Source: Azorinus chamasolen
Taxonomy: Eukaryota; Mollusca; Bivalvia; Cardiida; Solecurtidae
Assembly: GCA_963576725.1 (NCBI GenBank)
Contig: OY755240.1
Span: 64,072,412 to 64,136,411, forward strand
Direction of reading: 5' to 3'
DNA length: 64,000 nucleotides
Shown here in pieces: positions 59,746-64,000 of this stretch. The translations under genes were made by a program, and so were the position numbers. The notes under the pieces are model-generated. The model saw nothing but the letters and a program-made list of their open reading frames with translations, did no database searches and was not told the DNA's origin. Position 1 is the first letter of the stretch. Every line of letters begins with the position of its first letter.

Positions 59746-60006
59746 GTGGTAAAATATGGAACCTGGGGGAAAGGGTATAAAAATGTGAATAAAATAAATG
59801 TACTTTAAACAAGTACACAGCCACATACCTTAATACGCACATTGTGTTTTGTATTCAACAGATATTTATCAAAACAGCACTGACAGATGTTTTTGTCAAA
59901 CAGGACATAAATGTACTTTGTCAAATATTTAGTGTTATACAACGTCTGGTATTTATTAGAGCTTAGACATATTATACACATTTGTTTCATTGTCCAGGCA
60001 ACGTAC

Positions 60007-60236
60007 TTAACCTATTCCCTTATATTGACGCCTTTTGTCGCCTATGTATAAGTCACCTTCAGAAACTATTGTGATAAATAGAGCATTTGCTCTATAGGAG
60101 CAAATGCTCTATTTATCACAATGGTTTCAAAACTACACAATTCTAAAAAAATCCCTTTTCTCTAGAAAATGCCCCTTTTCGGCAGATTTATTCAAAGAGG
60201 TAGGATCTAAAAATAGCCTATGAGGTAATGGGTTAA
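60007..60236. mobile_element. MITE family A
   Basis: TTAACCTATTCCCTTAT to GAGGTAATGGGTTAA; apex GCTCTATAGGAGC (one C lost). Confidence 0.92.
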
Positions 60237-60269
60237 CCATATGCTGTAGGACTTGTTACTACAGAAGAC

Positions 60270-60720
60270 ATTTATATTGCAGGTGTCAACTACTGTTGGG
60301 ACGTCTCATAATCATTGCACTTGTAGTCGGTTCGACATAGCTGTCACAACGGCAGTGCATTTGGCTTCAGCTCGACACAGCTGTGATTACGGTGTTGCAC
60401 TCGTGGTCGGCCTTACATAATTTATAGTTGCAACAGCGGCGTGATTGCGTCAACTCGATATAGTTGTGACCACGGAGCTGCACTTGTTGTCAACTCAACA
60501 TATGATATAGTCACAACAGCGGTGCAACTGCGGTCGGTCCGACATAGCTGTGACCACGGCGGGGCACTTGCGGTCGAGTCGACATAGAGTCACAACAGTC
60601 GTGCAGTTGCAGTCAACTCGACATAGATGTGACCACCGCCGGACACTTGCGGTCGAGTCGACATAGAGTCACAACAGCCGTGCAGTTGCAGCCAACTCGA
60701 CAAAGCTGTGATGTGTACTA
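60270..60720. repeat. Degenerate minisatellite, roughly 45 bp
   Basis: Repeats of CGACATAGCTGTGACCACGG and TGCACTTGCGGTCGAGTCG; the last units form higher-order pairs (GACATAGAGTCACAACAG at 60580 and 60659). Confidence 0.8.
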
Positions 60721-60874
60721 GTGATCAGTCCAAACAGCTCGAACGGCTCGGATTCTGATGAAATGAAGAGTTTACATTTGAACTTTGAGATAATAGGGAC
60801 GCACATCATTGTAAGTACCAGTACCAGACCAGTCACCGCGTCACAGACGAGACAGCCGATCAGGGCCTAGATTG

Positions 60875-61107
60875 TTTAATTCCATGAATACGCTTCTACA
60901 AACAGCGTAGACCCAGATTAGACGGCTCCTATAGGAGCCGTCTGATCAGGGTCTGCTCTGTTTGCTCATGAAATAATATAGATATGATTCTAAACTTTCT
61001 GTCGTGGCCAAGGATTCCTGGGTTCGTGTGTCATTATAAAAAAAATAAACTAATTAATATTCATGACGTCATTATTTCTTAATATATAAATACTAATAAA
61101 TTAAATG
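60875..61107. mobile_element. MITE family B1
   Basis: CGTAGACCCAGATTAGACGG, perfect apex GGCTCCTATAGGAGCC, TTAATATTCATGACG flank; ends decayed. Confidence 0.85.
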
Positions 61108-61119
61108 TTTAAAACTCAT

Positions 61120-61209
61120 CATTATCCATGACATCGTGCGATGAAATTTGGCGTCTCATCAGGATCCAAAATGTTTACAAATACAAGCTCGCGCTTGTCA
61201 GGGTAAAGG
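61120..61209. mobile_element. MITE E right half
   Basis: TTGGCGTCTCATCAGGATCC, AGCTCGCGCTTGTCAGGG, then TTAA of the next element. Confidence 0.65.
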
Positions 61210-61455
61210 TTAACCCTTTCGGCGCCAAATTTCTAATTGTCGTCTGCAACCCAAGTTTGTTAAATCATTCAGTAAAATAAGGAAATGAGATAAATAAATG
61301 CAAAATTCAAAGGAATAAAGCACAAATATAGAAATAGAGATTGAGACAAATAGTGAAGTCCCTGATCAGACGCCGCCTTGAAAAGGCGGCGTCTGATATG
61401 GGACTGCACTATTTGTCGTGGTGCATTTATGCGAAAGCGGCGGTGAAAGGGTTAA
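61210..61455. mobile_element. MITE family F
   Basis: TTAACCCTTTCGGCGCC to GGCGGTGAAAGGGTTAA; stem AGTCCCTGATCAGACGCC, centre CTTGAAAAGG. Confidence 0.92.
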
Positions 61456-61590
61456 ACAGGTCACGCCATTTTTGTTGTAGGGTGTGTCCGGGAGTGGCGC
61501 CCGCTAACTAAAAGCGTTAGGTGTGAACAGTTTAGCATTTTCGCACGTGAACTATTTTTTTGCAACGCCCTGTCAGTCATTGTCATTAGC

Positions 61591-61780
61591 CTAACCCTTC
61601 TTATGCTCAAGAAACAAGTATGTGAAAACGCTGACCTTTTTAAATAATTTGCATTAAAGTTTTGAGACACTATTCATCAGGTGTCAAACAGCTTGGATCC
61701 TGATGAGACGCCAAGTCGGCGTCTCATCTGGATCCAAGCTGTTTGAAAATGCATGTCAAGTCGCACTTAGCAAGGTTTAA
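61591..61780. mobile_element. MITE family E
   Basis: CTAACCCTTCTTATGC to GCAAGGTTTAA; stem CAAACAGCTTGGATCCTGAT with right arm CTGGATCCAAGCTGTTTG, a covarying AGCTTGG/CCAAGCT pair and a retained T/A mismatch. Confidence 0.88.
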
Positions 61781-61996
61781 CACATTCCCTTCTAGACTAT
61801 GTTTAGACCCAACCTCTTTGAATAGATCTACCGAAAAGGAGCATTTACTAGGGAAAAGGAAAAAAAATAGAATTGTGTAGTTTTGAAACCATTGTGATAA
61901 ATATAGCATTTGCTTCAAAGGATCACAATCACAATGATTTAAAAAAAATGACGTTTACAGAGTCGTCAAAAGGCATCAGTAGAAAGGAACGGGTTA
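61777..61996. mobile_element. MITE A with decayed apex and right arm
   Basis: TTAACACATTCCCTTC to AAGGAACGGGTTAA; GCATTTGCTTCAAAGGATC in place of the apex. Confidence 0.82.
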
Positions 61997-62094
61997 AGTC
62001 GACATATTAATATTTTGACAAATATGACAACCAGCAACGAAACAAACACGCACCTGACGTGACGGTTATGGCACAATTACCCTAATACTATTAG

Positions 62095-62195
62095 TGGCGT
62101 ATTAAATGACCTTTGCAAACAGTTTCAATCCAGATGAGACGCCGAGTAACTCGGCGTCTCATCTGGATTCAATATGTTTGTCACGATGTCGATTA
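62095..62195. mobile_element. MITE E hairpin
   Basis: GCAAACAGTTTCAATCCAGA, perfect inner stem GAGACGCCGAGTAACTCGGC. Confidence 0.78.
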
Positions 62196-62374
62196 AATTA
62201 ATTGTTATAAATGCATATGGACACATGAGTTTTGGGCATTGACAGATACTATAGAATCATACCTATATTATACCATAAGCAAACAGAGCAGACCCTAATC
62301 AGACTGCTCTGATCTGGGTCTACTCTGTTTGAAAAGAAGTAGATTATAAGCGTATTTATGGAATAAACGGTTAA
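62190..62374. mobile_element. MITE B1, left end replaced by E
   Basis: GATGTCGATTAAATTAATTG flank, GAGCAGACCCTAATCAGAC, shortened apex (TGCTCTGA), end GGAATAAACGGTTAA. Confidence 0.8.
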
Positions 62375-62568
62375 AGTATTAACATACTAAGTACTTGTCT
62401 TCTGCAAAATTGTCGACTGCAATAAATCTGTTTTCATCCATTTTCTTCACAACATTACAACCAGGGTGTCAAACAGTTTGGATCCTGGTGAGACGCCGAG
62501 TTACTCATCTTGATCCAGTCTGTTTGCATAGACTATCACGACTTCGCCACAAGCGTACAACGAACTTA
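62371..62568. mobile_element. MITE family E
   Basis: TTAAAGTATTAACATACTAA ... CAAGCGTACAACGAACTT; stem CAGTTTGGATCCTGGTGAG; right arm shortened. Confidence 0.75.
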
Positions 62569-62617
62569 TCATTACTACATGTACATTACAGCCATGCATG
62601 TTAACGTTCTTATGCAT

Positions 62618-62846
62618 TTAACCCTCTCCTCCAAAACTACGCTTTTCTACGCCCCGGTAAAAGTCACCTTTTTTAAAATAATTGTGATAAATAGAGCATT
62701 TGCTCCAAAGGAGCAAATGCTCTATTTATCACATTGGTTTCAAAACTACAAAATTCTAAAATTTTCCTTTTCTCTAGTAAATGCTCCTTTTCAATAGGTT
62801 TATTCAAAAAGGTTTATCTTAAAATAGCCTATGAGGGAATTGGTCA
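62618..62846. mobile_element. MITE family A
   Basis: TTAACCCTCTCCTCC to GAGGGAATTGGTCA; apex GCTCCAAAGGAGC. Confidence 0.9.
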
Positions 62847-62873
62847 GGTCATCCTATATTCCATATTCACTAT

Positions 62874-63062
62874 TTAACCCATTCAATTCCCTCATATTGA
62901 CGCTTTTTGACGCGCCATAGTGATAAATGGAGCAAATGCTGTATTTATCACAATGGTTTCAGAACTACACAATTCTAAAAAAAATCAGTTTCTCTAGTAA
63001 ATTCTCGTTTTTTGGTAGATTTATTCAACGAGATTGGGTCTATAAATAACCTAATGGGTTAA
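62874..63062. mobile_element. MITE A with most of the left arm and apex deleted
   Basis: TTAACCCATTCAATTCCCTC start; ATAGTGATAAATGGAGCAAATG joins the arm start to the far side of the apex; ends AATGGGTTAA. Confidence 0.82.
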
Positions 63063-63123
63063 GGTAACATGACGTATTCGACCAGATACTGGAAACAGAA
63101 AAACTCTGCAATAGAAGTAGCCT

Positions 63124-63561
63124 TAACCCTTTACCTCATGAATATTCATGAACGAAATAATGGCATCATGAATATTAATAAGATGAATTTCTATGTTGGT
63201 ACATGAACACAGGAATTTATGACCATGTCTGAAACTCCAGAATTATAACTGTATCTACAAGCATATACTTTCATTAGCACACAGGATCCACCTGATCTGG
63301 ATCTACTCTGTTTGGAAAGGTGTGGACACGTACAGTAAAAACCCTCTAATGCGACCACCTAAAAGATGTAAATTTCTAGGTGGTAGAGACAGGTGATTGC
63401 TTAATGCAGGACAAAAGTAATGCAGAAAGCTCCTAGAGGAGCTTTCTGCATTACTTTTGTCCTGCATTAAGAAACCACTTGCTTATAACAACACCCATGT
63501 TGATTCATTAAGTGGTTGCATTAGAGGGGTTCTACTGTATATCTATCCGATAAAGCGTTAA
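63124..63561. mobile_element. MITE B1 interrupted by D2
   Basis: TTAACCCTTTACCTC start, decayed hairpin (AGGATCCACCTGATC), split at TA 63331-63332, resuming TATCTATCCGATAAAGCG and TTAA. Confidence 0.8.
63333..63537. mobile_element. MITE D2 nested in B1
   Basis: CAGTAAAAACCCTCTAATG to GAGGGGTTCTACTG with TA on both sides; perfect stem and apex CTCCTAGAGGAG. Confidence 0.93.
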
Positions 63562-64000
63562 CATTGTAGGCTTATGTTGTCAAATGTTATGAAAGTGTTA
63601 ACATTGTAGGCTTATGTTGTCAAATGTTATGAAAGTGTTAACATTGTAGGCTTATGTTGTCAAATGTTATGAAAGTGTTAACATTGTAGGCTTATGTTGT
63701 CAAATGTTATGAAAGTGTTAACATTGTAGGCTTATGTTGTCAAATGTTATGAAAGTGTTAACATTGTAGGCTTATGTTGTCAAATGTTATGAAAATGTTA
63801 ACATTGTAGGCTTATGTTGTCAAATGTTATGAAAGTGTAAACATTGTAGGCTTATGTTGTCAAATGTTATGAAAATGTTAACATTGTAGGCTTATGTTGT
63901 CAAATGTTATGAAAGTGTTAACATTGTAGGCTTATGTTGTCAAATGTTATGAAAGTGTTAACATTGTAGGCTTATGTTGTCAAATGTTATGAAAGTGTTA
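63551..64000. repeat. 40-bp satellite, at least 11 copies, running off the window
   Basis: Unit GTTAACATTGTAGGCTTATG plus TTGTCAAATGTTATGAAAGT, almost identical copy to copy (A/G and T/A variants only). The first unit begins in the last bases of a B-type MITE (AAAGCGTTAAC against AAAGTGTTAAC). Confidence 0.95.

Noticed and set aside
60730..60860. Candidate upstream exon of the Pif-like gene
   Set aside because: No acceptor/donor pair with an open frame in the required phase (ending in phase 1) was found here or elsewhere between 57240 and 64000.
665..63537. Hairpins as transcription terminators, riboswitches or tRNA-like structures
   Set aside because: The hairpins recur as complete elements with terminal repeats and target duplications; no tRNA A/B box pair or cloverleaf was recognised.
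63551..64000. Possible CRISPR-like repeat array
   Set aside because: Units are directly contiguous without unique spacers and the DNA is eukaryotic.

Overview
The window is nuclear DNA from a eukaryote, most likely a bivalve mollusc. Three things point there. A split gene on the minus strand has the module set of the shell-matrix protein Pif: peritrophin-type chitin-binding modules followed by a laminin-G-like domain. The dispersed repeats starting CCCCCAACGAAGTTT or AGCTCACC..GTCCGTCGTC, and those carrying GGTCAAAATTGGCCCCGCCC, are of kinds I associate with bivalves. Introns are long and AT-rich. No rRNA, tRNA or CRISPR was seen. Coding sequence is under 3% of the window.

Layout. 1-19216 (+): the last exons of a Gln/Pro/His/Met-rich, low-complexity protein that I can only tentatively compare with the C-terminus of ataxin-2. 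It has one possible alternative last exon at 11391-11440. 19217-about 19980: its probable 3' UTR. About 20 to 36.2 kb: intergenic DNA, with a roughly 165-bp tandem array (25.4-26.7 kb) and a 5.3-kb DNA transposon with unusually long terminal inverted repeats (27.15-32.49 kb) that holds decayed, possibly OTU-like coding remnants. 36230-57236 (-): eight 3' exons of the Pif-like gene, all joining in consistent phase to a stop codon; its 5' end lies beyond the window. The two genes converge. 63.55-64.0 kb: a near-perfect 40-bp satellite running off the end.

The dominant content is more than 100 short palindromic mobile elements (MITEs). Working names used below: A (hairpin GATAAATAGAGCATTTGC), B (CAAACAGAGTAGACCC; B1 with ATTAATATTCATGA, B2 with CCACCTTCCATATTTC in the asymmetric flank), E (CAGTTTGGATCC..GAGACGCC), F (..GACGCCGCC), G (CAAACAGTGTAGACCC), H (GTAAATAGTGAAGACCC) and I, all bounded by TTAACCC-like ends at TTAA (piggyBac-like). 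C (CACCAAACCCTATGTTG) has CAGAG ends and 6-8 bp target duplications (hAT-like). D (CAGTAAAACC ends, TA duplications, Tc1/mariner or pogo-like) has core subtypes D1 (GGGTGAAAGTCATGCAG), D2 (GGACAAAAGTAATGCAG) and D3 (AAGGTGAAAGTAAAACAG). L is TA-bounded with CAGTTGAACTTCG ends. J, K and M are rarer foldbacks. Nested copies give empty-site evidence for these target duplications.

Two features of these elements are the most unusual signal here. Families with different ends and different target sites share the same hairpin apex (GCTCCTATAGGAGC), and several TTAA families share one stem with mismatches kept at the same two positions while the rest of the stem covaries.
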